Source of the DNA: Myxococcota bacterium
GTDB taxonomy: Bacteria; Myxococcota_A; Bradymonadia; UBA7976; UBA1532
NCBI GenBank assembly: GCA_963169045.1
Contig: CAUJDF010000091.1
Coordinates: 207,846-271,845, forward strand
Direction of reading: 5' to 3'
Length of the DNA: 64,000 nucleotides
The notes beneath the pieces are model-generated. The model was not told where the DNA came from. It saw only the letters and a list, made by a program, of their open reading frames with translations, and did no database searches. A program made the translations under genes and the position numbers. Below, in pieces: positions 47,443-55,874 of the stretch. Within the stretch, counting starts at the first letter, position 1, and each line of letters opens with the position of its first letter.

Positions 47443-48228
47443 ATGATCAGGGCGCTGGATTCGGCGGCGACGGGCATGGAGGCCCAACAGACCTACATCG
47501 ACGTGACCTCCAACAACCTGGCGAACGTCAACACCACCGGCTTCAAGAAGACGCGGGCCAACTTCCAGGACCTGATGTACCAGGTCCAGCGCGCGCCGGG
47601 CACGGCGACCAACCAGGTCAACGAGGCGCCCACCGGCATCCAGGTGGGCCTCGGCGTGCGCACCGGCAGCACCCAGAAGGAGTTCGGCCAGGGCTCGCTC
47701 AAGGCGACCGAGGGCCAGCTCGACCTCGCCATCGAGGGCGACGGCTTCTTCCAGGTGACGCAGCCCGACGGGACGATCGCCTACACCCGCGACGGCGCGT
47801 TCAACCTCGACGAGGCGGGGCAGATCGTCAACGCCGCCGGCCTGCCGCTCGAGCCGGCGATCACCGTCCCGCCCGAGGCGATCAACGTCGTCATCGGCCG
47901 CGACGGCACCGTCAGCGCCCAGCTGCAGGACCAGGCGGAGCCGGTGCAGCTCGGCCAGATCCAGACCGTCTCGTTCGTGAACCCCGCGGGCCTCATCGCC
48001 AACGGCGGCAACCTGTACGTGGAGTCGGGCGCCAGCGGGCCGCCGATCATCGGCAACCCCGGCGAGAACGGCTTCGGCAGCGTCAACCAGGGCTTCCTCG
48101 AGATGGCCAACGTCAAGGTCGTCGAGGAGATGATCAACCTGATCACCGCCCAGCGCGCGTTCGAGTTCAACAGCAAGGCCGTCCAGGCCTCGGACCAGAT
48201 GCTGCGCGAGCTGAGCAGCCTGCGATGA
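47443..48228 (+). CDS. flgG: Flagellar distal rod protein FlgG
   Basis: A 261-residue distal rod protein. MIRALDSAATGMEAQQTYID with TSNNLANVNTTGFKKTRANF is the rod signature. QVQRAPGTATNQVNEAPTG marks the FlgG-specific insertion. EGDGFFQVTQPDGTIAYTRDGAFN and the C-terminal ITAQRAFEFNSKAVQASDQ follow. It forms the shaft through the P and L rings made by flgI and flgH. It lies 17 bp after flgF and overlaps flgA (ATGA). Confidence 0.96.
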   Translation: MIRALDSAATGMEAQQTYIDVTSNNLANVNTTGFKKTRANFQDLMYQVQRAPGTATNQVNEAPTGIQVGLGVRTGSTQKEFGQGSLKATEGQLDLAIEGDGFFQVTQPDGTIAYTRDGAFNLDEAGQIVNAAGLPLEPAITVPPEAINVVIGRDGTVSAQLQDQAEPVQLGQIQTVSFVNPAGLIANGGNLYVESGASGPPIIGNPGENGFGSVNQGFLEMANVKVVEEMINLITAQRAFEFNSKAVQASDQMLRELSSLR

Positions 48229-49163
48229 GGACGCTGGCCCTCCTGCTGCTGCTGCCGTCGGTGGCGCTCGCCGCGCCGTCGGTGCGCGTGGCGCCGCGCG
48301 CGGAGGTGCCCGGCGCGGTCGTGCGCCTCGGCGACGTGGCGCGCCTGTCGGGCTTCGCCCCGGACGCCGCCGCGCGCTTCGCGACCATCGAGCTCGGGCG
48401 CGCGCCGCAGGTGGGGACGGGCCAGTTCCTGCCGCGGGCGTTCCTGATCTCGGCGATCCGCGACGGCGGCGTGCCGCCCGGCGTGAAGCTCGAGGTGCCG
48501 GCGCGGCTCGAGGTGACGCGCCGCGGCGAGTCCCTGTCGGGCGACAAGCTGCGGGCGCGCGTCGCCGCCGAGATCCGCGCGGCGATGCCGCACGCCGCCG
48601 AGGACGTGGCGGCGGTGAAGGTGCCGGCGCTGCCGGACGTGCGCGTGCCGGTGGGTGCGAAGGTCGACGTGCGGTTCGAGAAGGGCTGCGACTTCGCCGG
48701 CCCGGTGGCCGTGGAGCTGCGGGTGACCGACGGCGCGGACGTCGTGCGGACGCAGCGGCTGACGGCCCAGGTGGACCTGTACGCGACGGTGTGGGCGCCC
48801 ACGCGGGCGATGCGCCGGGGCGAGGCGGTGACCACGGCCGACCTCGAGCCGCGGCGCGTGGCGGCCGGCGAGGGGCCGGCGGACGCGCTCGGCGCGAGCG
48901 ATTCGATCGACGGCGCGACGCTCCGTCGGGACGTCAAGGCCGGCGAGGCGCTGCGGCGGTCCTGGCTCGAGCTCCCGCCGCTCGTGGCGCGCGGCGACCG
49001 CGTGACGCTGGTGGCGAAGCGCGGCGGCGTGCAGCTGACGGTGGTCGGCGAGGCGCTCGGCCGCGGGACGCTCGGCGAGACGGTGCGCGTGCGCAACGTC
49101 GCGAGCCAGAAGGTGGTCGCCGGCCGCGTCGCGGGGCCGCAGACCGTCGAGATCCTGTTCTAG
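48225..49163 (+). CDS. flgA: Flagellar P-ring assembly chaperone FlgA
   Basis: A 312-residue periplasmic protein with a signal peptide (LALLLLLPSVALAAPS). It has an N-terminal SAF-like part and a C-terminal SAF domain (TRAMRRGEAVTTADLEPRRVAAG, GATLRRDVKAGEALRRSWLE, GVQLTVVGEALGRGTLGETV) typical of FlgA. FlgA helps FlgI polymerise into the P ring. Its order directly before flgH and flgI matches that role. It is a little longer than E. coli FlgA. Confidence 0.92.
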   Translation: MRTLALLLLLPSVALAAPSVRVAPRAEVPGAVVRLGDVARLSGFAPDAAARFATIELGRAPQVGTGQFLPRAFLISAIRDGGVPPGVKLEVPARLEVTRRGESLSGDKLRARVAAEIRAAMPHAAEDVAAVKVPALPDVRVPVGAKVDVRFEKGCDFAGPVAVELRVTDGADVVRTQRLTAQVDLYATVWAPTRAMRRGEAVTTADLEPRRVAAGEGPADALGASDSIDGATLRRDVKAGEALRRSWLELPPLVARGDRVTLVAKRGGVQLTVVGEALGRGTLGETVRVRNVASQKVVAGRVAGPQTVEILF

Positions 49164-49174
49164 GGGGGACGTCG

Positions 49175-49864
49175 ATGCGTGCGCCCATCGCCATCGCCGC
49201 CATCGCGCTGACGGGCTGCGTCAGCCACGTGAAGCCGTACACGCCGAAGCACCGGCAGTACCAGCTGCCGACGCCGCACTCGGCCAACGACGGCGGCATC
49301 CGCGAGGGCTCGCTCTTCAGCGAGGCCAGCGACTCGGCGGGGCTCGTGGCCGACCAGCGCGCGCGCCGCATCAACGACCTCGTGGTCATCGTCATCGACG
49401 AGCGCTCCACGGCGCAGCGCGAGACGAGCACCGAGACGAGCAAGGACGACGAGTACGAGACGAAGCTCAACGAGATCCTGGGCTTCATGAAGGAGCTGGA
49501 GTCGAAGCACTCCAACTTCAGCGGCGAGAACGCGCTCAGCATCTCGCACAAGGCCGACTTCAAGGGCGAGGGCAAGACCAGCCGCAACGACCGCGTGCAG
49601 GCGACGGTGCCGGCCCTCGTCACGCAGGTGCTGCCCAACGGCAACGTCTTCGTCGAAGGGCACCGCGTCGTGCTGGTCAACAGCGAGGAGCACCACTTCT
49701 ACATCAGCGGCGTGGTGCGCCCCAGCGACATCGACGGCGACAACATCGTGCTGTCGAGCCGCCTGGCCGACGCCCAGATCGAGTTCACCGGCCGGGGCAA
49801 CCTCACTCGCGGCAGCGAGAAGGGCTGGTTCAGCAACATGCTCGACTACATCTGGCCCTTCTGA
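49175..49864 (+). CDS. flgH: Flagellar L-ring protein FlgH (lipoprotein)
   Basis: A 229-residue outer-membrane lipoprotein. The lipobox is ALTGC at residue 15. The family core includes GSLFSEASDSAGLVADQRARR, NDLVVIVIDERSTAQRETS, ATVPALVTQVLPNGNVFVEG and SSRLADAQIEFTGRGNL. It forms the L ring around the rod. GGGGGGA precedes ATG 49175. flgI overlaps its stop by one base. Confidence 0.95.
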   Translation: MRAPIAIAAIALTGCVSHVKPYTPKHRQYQLPTPHSANDGGIREGSLFSEASDSAGLVADQRARRINDLVVIVIDERSTAQRETSTETSKDDEYETKLNEILGFMKELESKHSNFSGENALSISHKADFKGEGKTSRNDRVQATVPALVTQVLPNGNVFVEGHRVVLVNSEEHHFYISGVVRPSDIDGDNIVLSSRLADAQIEFTGRGNLTRGSEKGWFSNMLDYIWPF

Positions 49865-50982
49865 TGGGAAGCGCAGACGGCACCATGCGCACGTTCGTCA
49901 CCATGCTCCTGCTGGCGCTCGCGGCGCTGCCGAGGCCCGCCGATGCCGCGCGCATCAAGGACCTGGCCGACGTGCGCGGCGTGCGCGCGAACCAGCTGTA
50001 CGGCTACGGCCTCGTCATGGGGCTGGACGGCACCGGCGACTCCGACAAGACCCGGTTCACGATCCAGTCGGTCGTCTCGATGCTCTCGCGCATGGGCATC
50101 CGGGTCGATCCGAAGGGCCTGAAGCTCAAGAACGTGGCCGCGGTCATCGTCACCGCGGAGCTGCCGCCCTTCGCGAAGCCCGGCAGCACCATCGACGTGA
50201 CCGTCAGCAGCATCGGCGATGCGCGCAGCCTCACCGGCGGCACGCTGCTCGTCACCCCGCTGCGCGGCCACGACGGCCAGATCTACGCGATGGCCCAGGG
50301 CGCGATGAGCGTCGGCGGCTTCAGCTTCAAGGGCGGCGGCGGCGACGCGGAGATCCGCAACCACCCCACGGTGGCGCGCGTGCCCGACGGCGCGATCGTC
50401 GAGCGCGAGGTGCCCGTCAACATCGCCGACCGCACCAGCCTGACGCTGCAGCTGCGCGACGCCGACTTCACGACCGCCGCCCGCATGGCCAAGGTCGTGA
50501 ACATGAACCTGGGCGGGAACTTCGCGCGTGCGCCTGACAGCGGCACGGTGATGGTCGACGTGCCGCCGCCGTATCAGGGCCGCATCGTGGAGCTCATGAG
50601 CGTGGTGGAGCGGCTCGAGGTGACGCCGGACCAGGTCGCCAAGGTCATCATCAACGAGCGCACCGGCACGGTCATCATGGGCCAGGACGTGCGCATCAGC
50701 CCGGTGGCCGTGTCCCACGGCAACCTGACCGTCTCGATCAAGCGGGACAAGAAGGCGGTGCCGGCGGCGCCGCTCACGCCCGGCGAGACGGTCGTCGAGG
50801 ACAACGCCACGCTGGACGTGACCGAAGAGAAGGCGAACCTGATCGAGCTCGACGAGGGCGCGAGCCTCTCCGACGTGGTCGAGGGGCTCAACCGTCTCGG
50901 CGCGAGCCCGCGCGACCTGATGACCATCCTGCAGGCCATCAAAGAGGCCGGCGCGCTGCGCGCCGACCTGGAGGTGATGTGA
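49864..50982 (+). CDS. flgI: Flagellar P-ring protein FlgI
   Basis: A 372-residue periplasmic P-ring subunit with a signal peptide (FVTMLLLALAALPRPADA). Conserved motifs are ARIKDLADVRGVRANQLYGY, GLVMGLDGTGDSDKTRFT, GSTIDVTVSSIGDARSL and VIINERTGTVIMG, then the C-terminal FlgI domain. An in-frame ATG at 49885 is a possible alternative start with a more usual signal length. It overlaps flgH and flgJ at its ends. Confidence 0.95.
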   Translation: MGSADGTMRTFVTMLLLALAALPRPADAARIKDLADVRGVRANQLYGYGLVMGLDGTGDSDKTRFTIQSVVSMLSRMGIRVDPKGLKLKNVAAVIVTAELPPFAKPGSTIDVTVSSIGDARSLTGGTLLVTPLRGHDGQIYAMAQGAMSVGGFSFKGGGGDAEIRNHPTVARVPDGAIVEREVPVNIADRTSLTLQLRDADFTTAARMAKVVNMNLGGNFARAPDSGTVMVDVPPPYQGRIVELMSVVERLEVTPDQVAKVIINERTGTVIMGQDVRISPVAVSHGNLTVSIKRDKKAVPAAPLTPGETVVEDNATLDVTEEKANLIELDEGASLSDVVEGLNRLGASPRDLMTILQAIKEAGALRADLEVM

Positions 50983-51749
50983 TGGCGGCGGAGGGCATCG
51001 GCGCGGTCGCGCGCGAGCGGTACACGGCGGCGTTCGCCGAGGACACGTCCCGCGCGATCGACGCGGCCGATCCCGAGCAGGTCCGCGAGGCGGCGCGCGA
51101 GTTCGAGTCGCTCCTCGTGCACCAGCTGCTCAAGAGCATGCGCGCCACGATCCCGCAGGGCGGGATGATGGACGGCGGCTACGGCGAGCAGGTCTTCGGC
51201 GACATGCTCGACATGGAGTACGCCCGCCTCGGCCAGGGGCAGGGCGGCTTCGGCCTCGCGGACCTCGTCGCCGAGCAGCTCGGGGCCTCGAACGAAATGC
51301 CGGCGGCCCGTCCGGCGGCGGCGCGGGCCGCGGCGCGGAGCTACCAGGGGCAGGCGCCCGGCGGTTTCATGATGCCGGTGGCCGGCCGCGTGAGCAGCAC
51401 CTTCGGGCCGCGGCAGCTCGAGCACGAGCACGCGACGCGCAACCACCCCGGCATGGACATCGCCGCGCCCGAGGGCACGCCGATCCGCGCCGCCGCGGGC
51501 GGGCGCGTCGTGTTCTCGGGAGAGCGCGGCGGCTACGGCAACGCGGTCATCGTGGACCACGGCAATGGCGTGCAGACGCTCTACGCGCACGCCAGCGAGC
51601 TGCTGGTCCGCGAGGGCGACGCGGTGACCGCCGGGACGCCGATCGCGCGGGTGGGGAGCACCGGTTACAGCACCGGTCCCCACCTGCACTTCGAGGTCCG
51701 ACGGGACGGGCGGCCGGTCGATCCGGCGCCCGCGCTGGGACTGAAGTGA
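50982..51749 (+). CDS. flgJ: FlgJ-like rod-cap protein fused to an M23 peptidase
   Basis: A 255-residue fusion. Residues 20-100 are the FlgJ rod-binding domain (REFESLLVHQLLKSMRATIP, YGEQVFGDMLDMEYARL), which caps the growing rod. Residues 125-250 are an M23/LytM zinc endopeptidase. H155 and D159 (NHPGMD) and H234/H236 (PHLHFE) are the probable zinc and catalytic positions, and the AHASELLVREGDAV strand is typical. Enterobacterial FlgJ instead carries a glycosidase (GH73) domain; here wall cutting would be done by a peptidase cleaving peptide bridges. ATG 50982 has GGAGG seven bases upstream. Confidence 0.92.
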   Translation: MAAEGIGAVARERYTAAFAEDTSRAIDAADPEQVREAAREFESLLVHQLLKSMRATIPQGGMMDGGYGEQVFGDMLDMEYARLGQGQGGFGLADLVAEQLGASNEMPAARPAAARAAARSYQGQAPGGFMMPVAGRVSSTFGPRQLEHEHATRNHPGMDIAAPEGTPIRAAAGGRVVFSGERGGYGNAVIVDHGNGVQTLYAHASELLVREGDAVTAGTPIARVGSTGYSTGPHLHFEVRRDGRPVDPAPALGLK

Positions 51750-51768
51750 GCTTTGTGTGGATTGGCGC

Positions 51769-51790
51769 CGGTCATGGCTTCTCATGGCCG
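51769..51790. terminator. Possible hairpin after flgJ
   Basis: CGGTCATG, six-base loop, CATGGCCG forms an 8-bp stem with one G-U pair. No T-tract follows, so it is a weak terminator candidate. It falls in the 170-bp gap at 51750-51919 before the flgM transcript. Confidence 0.3.
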
Positions 51791-51867
51791 TCGCTTGACG
51801 AGAGCAGGGCGGGTTCTGCGATGATTCCCCGCCACACGGCCGACGGGCTTCCCGACTTCGAATTCGC

Positions 51868-51894
51868 TCAAGTCGGGGGCGCGAGGGTCGATGT
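51868..51894 (+). promoter_or_regulatory. Sigma28 (FliA)-type promoter before flgM
   Basis: TCAAGTCG, 11 bases, GTCGATGT. Both boxes and the 11-base spacing fit the TAAAGTTT-N11-GCCGATAA pattern of flagellar sigma28, and the element is almost identical to the one before fliS. Confidence 0.7.
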
Positions 51895-51919
51895 GGCGGG
51901 TGAAGGTTGAGGGTCGACC

Positions 51920-52234
51920 ATGGCGGTTCGAATCAACGGACAGAACCCGCTGGGCAACGTGGACCGCGCCAAGGGGCGCGCCACGTCGAAGAAGTCGGGG
52001 GAGAAGGGGAGCGCGGAGGGTTCGGCCTCCGCCTCCGAGAAAGTCAGCCTGTCCGCGCGCGGCGCGTCGGCGGCCCAAGAGGTCCGCAAGGCGGCTGCGC
52101 AGGTGCAGGAGGTCGACGAGGCGAAGGTGGCGCAGATCCGGGCCGCGCTCGCGCGCGGTGAGTATCACGCCGACCTGCGCGTCGTCGCCGAGCGCATCAT
52201 CGCCGAGGCCATGGCCTTCGGCGGCGACGACTGA
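51920..52234 (+). CDS. flgM: Anti-sigma28 factor FlgM
   Basis: A 104-residue FlgM. The N-terminal half is disordered and Ser/Lys/Gly-rich. The conserved C-terminal helices are EVDEAKVAQIRAALARGEYH and ADLRVVAERIIAEAM. FlgM holds sigma28 inactive until the hook is complete and is then exported. An autoregulated sigma28-type promoter lies directly upstream. flgN, encoding a filament chaperone, follows 51 bp later. Confidence 0.88.
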   Translation: MAVRINGQNPLGNVDRAKGRATSKKSGEKGSAEGSASASEKVSLSARGASAAQEVRKAAAQVQEVDEAKVAQIRAALARGEYHADLRVVAERIIAEAMAFGGDD

Positions 52235-52285
52235 ACCCCCGCCCGATTCCCGCCCGCCTGCTCTCCTGACGAGGGAGAGCGCGAC

Positions 52286-52738
52286 ATGTCCGCAACGCAA
52301 GGGGCGCTCGACGCCCTGCTCGTCCATCTCACGCGGGAGGCCGCGCGCCTGACGGCGCTCGCGGCGCTGCTCGAGCGCGAGGCCGCGGCGCTGCGGCGCC
52401 TCGACGCGCCGGCGCTCGAGGCCTGCGCGGCCGAGAAAGCGGCGCTCGCGGCCGACGAGCCGGCGGTCGCCGCCGAGCGCCGGGCGCGCATGGCCGCGCT
52501 CGCGCCGGTGGAGACGCTCGAGGCGCTGCGGACGCACGTCGACGATCCGCGCCTCGCCGCCGCCCACGAGGCGCTGCGGACGCAGGCCGGACACGTGCTG
52601 TCGCTTCACCGCCGCAACGCCGAGTACACCGCTTCGGCCCGCGACGTCGTCGCCGGTGCGATGCGCTCGCTGGCGCGGCCGCGCACCGGCACCACCTACG
52701 GGGCGAACGCGCAGCTGCGCGCGCCGGAGCGGGGCTGA
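52286..52738 (+). CDS. flgN: FlgN-like flagellar export chaperone
   Basis: A 150-residue almost wholly helical coiled-coil protein (LTREAARLTALAALLEREAAAL) with a C-terminal region NAEYTASARDVVAGAMRSLARP and the conserved TYGANAQL-like ending. FlgN escorts the hook-filament junction proteins FlgK and FlgL, whose genes follow directly. GAGGGAG precedes the ATG. Sequence identity in this family is low, so context supports the name as much as sequence does. Confidence 0.8.
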   Translation: MSATQGALDALLVHLTREAARLTALAALLEREAAALRRLDAPALEACAAEKAALAADEPAVAAERRARMAALAPVETLEALRTHVDDPRLAAAHEALRTQAGHVLSLHRRNAEYTASARDVVAGAMRSLARPRTGTTYGANAQLRAPERG

Positions 52739-52740
52739 CC

Positions 52741-54156
52741 ATGGCCGGCCTGCTCGGCGCCCTGTACGTCAGCGTCACCGGTCTGCGCGCGAGCCAGACC
52801 GGCCTGACCATCGTCGGCCACAACATCGCCAACGCCGACACCGCGGGCTACAGCCGCCAGCGGGTGGGCTTCGAGGCGTTGCCCGCGGCGTTCGAGGGGC
52901 CCGGCGCCTACATCGGGCAGGGCGCGCGCGCCACCTCGGTGGAGCGCGCCCACGACCGCTTCCTTGAGCGGCAGGTGCAGCGCGACGTCACGCAGCTCGG
53001 CTTCTTCCACGGGCGCGGCCGCACGCTCGAGGCGGTCGAGCGGCTGTACCACGACGCGGGCCGCCCGACGGTGGGCGAGGCGATCGACGGCTTCTTCGCC
53101 GCCGCGCGCGCGCTGACGCAGGAGCCCGACGACCCGGCGCGCCGCCGCGAGCTGACCGCCGCCGCGCAGGGCGTGGCCGAGGGCTTCCGCGCGCTCGACG
53201 CCGACCTGCGCGCCGCCCAGCGGGGCATCGACGATGACGTCGACGATCGTGTGACGCGGGTGCAGATGCTCGCCCGCACGATCGCCGACATGAACGCGCG
53301 CATCGTCGCGTCCGAGGCGGGCGCTGCCGAGGCGAGCGACCTCCGCGACCGTCGCGACCAGGCCCTCCGCGAGCTCGCGACGCTCGTCGACGTCAACGTG
53401 CTCGAGCAGAAGGACGGCTCGGTCACCGTCGAGATCGCCGGCCAGTGGACGCTCGTCCAGGGCGCCGTCGCCGCCGGCTTGTCGACGCTGCCGAACCCGG
53501 CCAACGCCGGCCTGTCGGACATCGTCTACACCGGCGCCAGCGGGCAACCCGTCGTGATCACTCAGGATCTGACGAAGGGCGAGCTCGGCGGCCTGCTCGA
53601 CGTGCGCGACAACGTGCTCAACCAGAACCTGAACGCGCTCGACCAGCTCGCGTTCGAGCTGGCGACGCAGGTGAACGCGCAGCACCGCGTCGGCTTCGGC
53701 CTGGACGGCGTCAACAACCGCGACCTGTTCGTCCAGCCGGGCGGTGCCGCCTTCGCGGCCGCCAACTTCGCTGTCGATCCGGCGGTCCTCGCCAACCCCG
53801 ACGTGATCGCCGCCGCGAGCGCCGCCGCCGGCGTTCCGGGCGACAACGTCAACCTGCTGGCGCTCGCCGCGCTGCAGGACACGCCCCAGGCCGGCCTCGG
53901 CAACGTCACGTTCGGCCGCGCCCACGCACAGATGGTGCAGGCCGTCGGCCGCGCCGCCGCCGACAACCGCGCGCGCATGGAGGTGCAGCAGGTGCGGGCG
54001 GAGCAGTCCGAGGCGCTGCGCGAGTCGGTGGAGGGCGTGAACATCGACGACGAGATGATCGACCTGACGAAGTTCCAGAAGCACTTCGAGGCCAACACCC
54101 GCGTCATCACCGCCGTCGACCAGCTGATCGACTCGGTGTTGTCGCTCGTCCGCTGA
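52741..54156 (+). CDS. flgK: Hook-filament junction protein FlgK (HAP1)
   Basis: A 471-residue junction protein. The N-terminal D0 helix is LGALYVSVTGLRASQTGLTI with HNIANADTAGYSRQRVGFE. DLRDRRDQALRELATLVDVNV in the middle is typical of FlgK. The C-terminal helix is DDEMIDLTKFQKHFEANTRV. It joins hook and filament together with FlgL. Confidence 0.95.
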   Translation: MAGLLGALYVSVTGLRASQTGLTIVGHNIANADTAGYSRQRVGFEALPAAFEGPGAYIGQGARATSVERAHDRFLERQVQRDVTQLGFFHGRGRTLEAVERLYHDAGRPTVGEAIDGFFAAARALTQEPDDPARRRELTAAAQGVAEGFRALDADLRAAQRGIDDDVDDRVTRVQMLARTIADMNARIVASEAGAAEASDLRDRRDQALRELATLVDVNVLEQKDGSVTVEIAGQWTLVQGAVAAGLSTLPNPANAGLSDIVYTGASGQPVVITQDLTKGELGGLLDVRDNVLNQNLNALDQLAFELATQVNAQHRVGFGLDGVNNRDLFVQPGGAAFAAANFAVDPAVLANPDVIAAASAAAGVPGDNVNLLALAALQDTPQAGLGNVTFGRAHAQMVQAVGRAAADNRARMEVQQVRAEQSEALRESVEGVNIDDEMIDLTKFQKHFEANTRVITAVDQLIDSVLSLVR

Positions 54157-54167
54157 GGAGCCGCGCG

Positions 54168-55061
54168 ATGCGCGTCACCGAGAAGCTGCGCTACACGCTC
54201 CCGCAACAGCGGCTGGCCCGTCTGGGCACGAAGCGCGTGGAGGCCGACGAGGTCGTCGCCTCGGGCAAGCGCATCAACCGACCTTCCGACGATCCGCTCG
54301 GCGCGCTGCGCGTCGACCGGCTCAACAGCAGCGAGCGCCAGAACGTCCAATACGGGCGCAACGCCGACCACGCCGACTCGGTGCTGCGCGCGGCGGACGG
54401 CGCGCTGCTCGAGGCCGTCAACCTGCTGGACCGCGCGCGCGAGATCGCCATCCAGGGCCTCAACAGCAGCCTCACGGTGCAGGACGCGAACCTGCTCGCC
54501 GACGAGGTCCTGTCGATCCGCGACCAGCTGCGCACGCTCGCGAACACCCGGACCGAGAACGGCCGCTTCGTCTTCGGCGGTTTTCAGACCCGCGTAGAAC
54601 CGTATGACCCTGCGTTTGCGTTCCAGGGCGACACGAACGCCCAGGAGGTCGACGTCGCCGACCAGATGCGCGTGGCGATCACGCCCACGGGCGGCGCGGT
54701 CTTCGGCGATGGCACGGCGGCGACCCTCGACGTGTTCGCGAACCTCGACCGTCTCCAGACGGAGATCCGCGCGCGCAACGAGGTCAACATGCAGACCGAG
54801 TTCGACCTGCTCGTGCAGGGCATCGAGCAGGTCGTGAAGAACCAGACCGACGTGGGCCTGCGCCTGCAGCGCGTCGACGCGGCGCGCGCCATCCACGCGC
54901 GGCTGGCGGAGCGCATCCCCACCGATCGGGCGCTGATCGAGGAGGCGGACCTGCCCGCCGCGATCACCGAGATGGCGCGCCTCGAGAACGCGTTCCAGGC
55001 CTCGCTCGCCTCGGGCGCGCGGCTGATCAACGGATCGTCGCTGCTCGACTACCTGCGGTAG
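54168..55061 (+). CDS. flgL: Hook-filament junction protein FlgL (HAP3)
   Basis: A 297-residue flagellin-like protein, MRVTEKLRYTLPQQRLARL at the N-terminus, KRINRPSDDPLGALRVDRL with the flagellin-family RPSDDP, and ATTRTENGRFVFGG-like sequence (here NTRTENGRFVFGGF). The C-terminal helix ends in LENAFQASLASGARLINGSS. The ATG at 54168 follows GAGGAG. It is 11 bp after flgK. Confidence 0.95.
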   Translation: MRVTEKLRYTLPQQRLARLGTKRVEADEVVASGKRINRPSDDPLGALRVDRLNSSERQNVQYGRNADHADSVLRAADGALLEAVNLLDRAREIAIQGLNSSLTVQDANLLADEVLSIRDQLRTLANTRTENGRFVFGGFQTRVEPYDPAFAFQGDTNAQEVDVADQMRVAITPTGGAVFGDGTAATLDVFANLDRLQTEIRARNEVNMQTEFDLLVQGIEQVVKNQTDVGLRLQRVDAARAIHARLAERIPTDRALIEEADLPAAITEMARLENAFQASLASGARLINGSSLLDYLR

Positions 55062-55114
55062 ACGACGCGCGCGCAAAGAGCCAGGATGGCGACGAAACTG
55101 CCAGGAGGGTGGTC

Positions 55115-55375
55115 GTGCTGACACTGACGCGCAAGATCGGCGAGTCGATCTGCATCGGCGACGACATCAAGGTGGTCGTCAAGGAGATCAAGGGCAAGCA
55201 GGTGCGTCTGGGCATCATCGCGCCCCCGGACGTGTACGTGTGTCGCGACGAGCTGTACGAGAAGATCCAGCAGGCGAACCTACAGGCCCAGGTCGGCACG
55301 GACGTGAACATCCTCGACTCGATCAGCGGCCTGTTCGGCCCCGCGGCGAAGGGCGATCGGAAGGGGGGCGGCTGA
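55115..55375 (+). CDS. csrA: Carbon storage/translational regulator CsrA
   Basis: An 86-residue RNA-binding protein. MLTLTRKIGESICIGDDIKV and KVVVKEIKGKQVRLGIIAPP are the CsrA core, with a longer C-terminal tail. GTG 55115 is chosen because the family begins MLxLTR and GGAGG is six bases upstream. An earlier GTG at 55109 would sit on the Shine-Dalgarno sequence. The leader has two copies of CCAGGA(T/G)GG (around 55080 and 55101), typical GGA-bearing CsrA sites, so autoregulation is likely. The fliW antagonist gene follows one base later. Confidence 0.95.
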   Translation: MLTLTRKIGESICIGDDIKVVVKEIKGKQVRLGIIAPPDVYVCRDELYEKIQQANLQAQVGTDVNILDSISGLFGPAAKGDRKGGG

Positions 55376-55376
55376 G

Positions 55377-55862
55377 ATGAAGGTAGCCACCGCCAGGTTC
55401 GGCGAGCTCGACGTCGCCGAGGACGCGCTCTTCACGTTCCCGATGGGCCTGCTCGGCTTCGCGCGTCTCAAGAAGTTCGTGGTGCTCGACCACAAGCAGG
55501 ACAGCCCGTTCAAGTGGCTGCAGAGCGTCGAGGACGGCGACGTCGCGTTCATCATCACCGATCCGCTGTACTTCAAGCGCGACTACCACGTCAGCGTCCG
55601 CCGGGCCGAGCTCGCCGTCATCGACCCGGACACCGAGGTCGACCTCGTCGTCTCGGTGATCATGACGGTCCCGGCGGACCCCCAGCAGATGAGCGCGAAC
55701 CTCCTCGCGCCGTTGATCTTCAACATGGCCAACCGCAAGGCCGTGCAGTACGTGCTCACCGACCAGCGGTACCCGGTGAAGTTCTACGTGATGCAGGCCT
55801 GGCAGCAGGAGCTCGGCGCCGAGTCCGGCGAGGCGGAGCCGCGTTCGATCACGTTGCGCTGA
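55377..55862 (+). CDS. fliW: Flagellar assembly factor FliW
   Basis: A 161-residue FliW, the protein that binds CsrA and flagellin and times flagellin translation. KVATARFGELDVAEDALFTF with FPMGLLGFARLKKFVVLD is the family start, and ITDPLYFKRDYHVSVRRAEL is conserved. The csrA-fliW pair is arranged as in many bacteria. The next gene starts 12 bp later. Confidence 0.96.
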   Translation: MKVATARFGELDVAEDALFTFPMGLLGFARLKKFVVLDHKQDSPFKWLQSVEDGDVAFIITDPLYFKRDYHVSVRRAELAVIDPDTEVDLVVSVIMTVPADPQQMSANLLAPLIFNMANRKAVQYVLTDQRYPVKFYVMQAWQQELGAESGEAEPRSITLR

Positions 55863-55874
55863 CCGGGAGGGTGG

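Noticed and set aside
51750..51919. Sigma54 promoter before flgM
   Set aside because: Candidate GG/GC pairs in this gap do not have the 12-base spacing; the sigma28 element fits instead.
55109..55114. Start of csrA at GTG 55109
   Set aside because: It would overlap its own Shine-Dalgarno sequence and add two residues not seen in the family.
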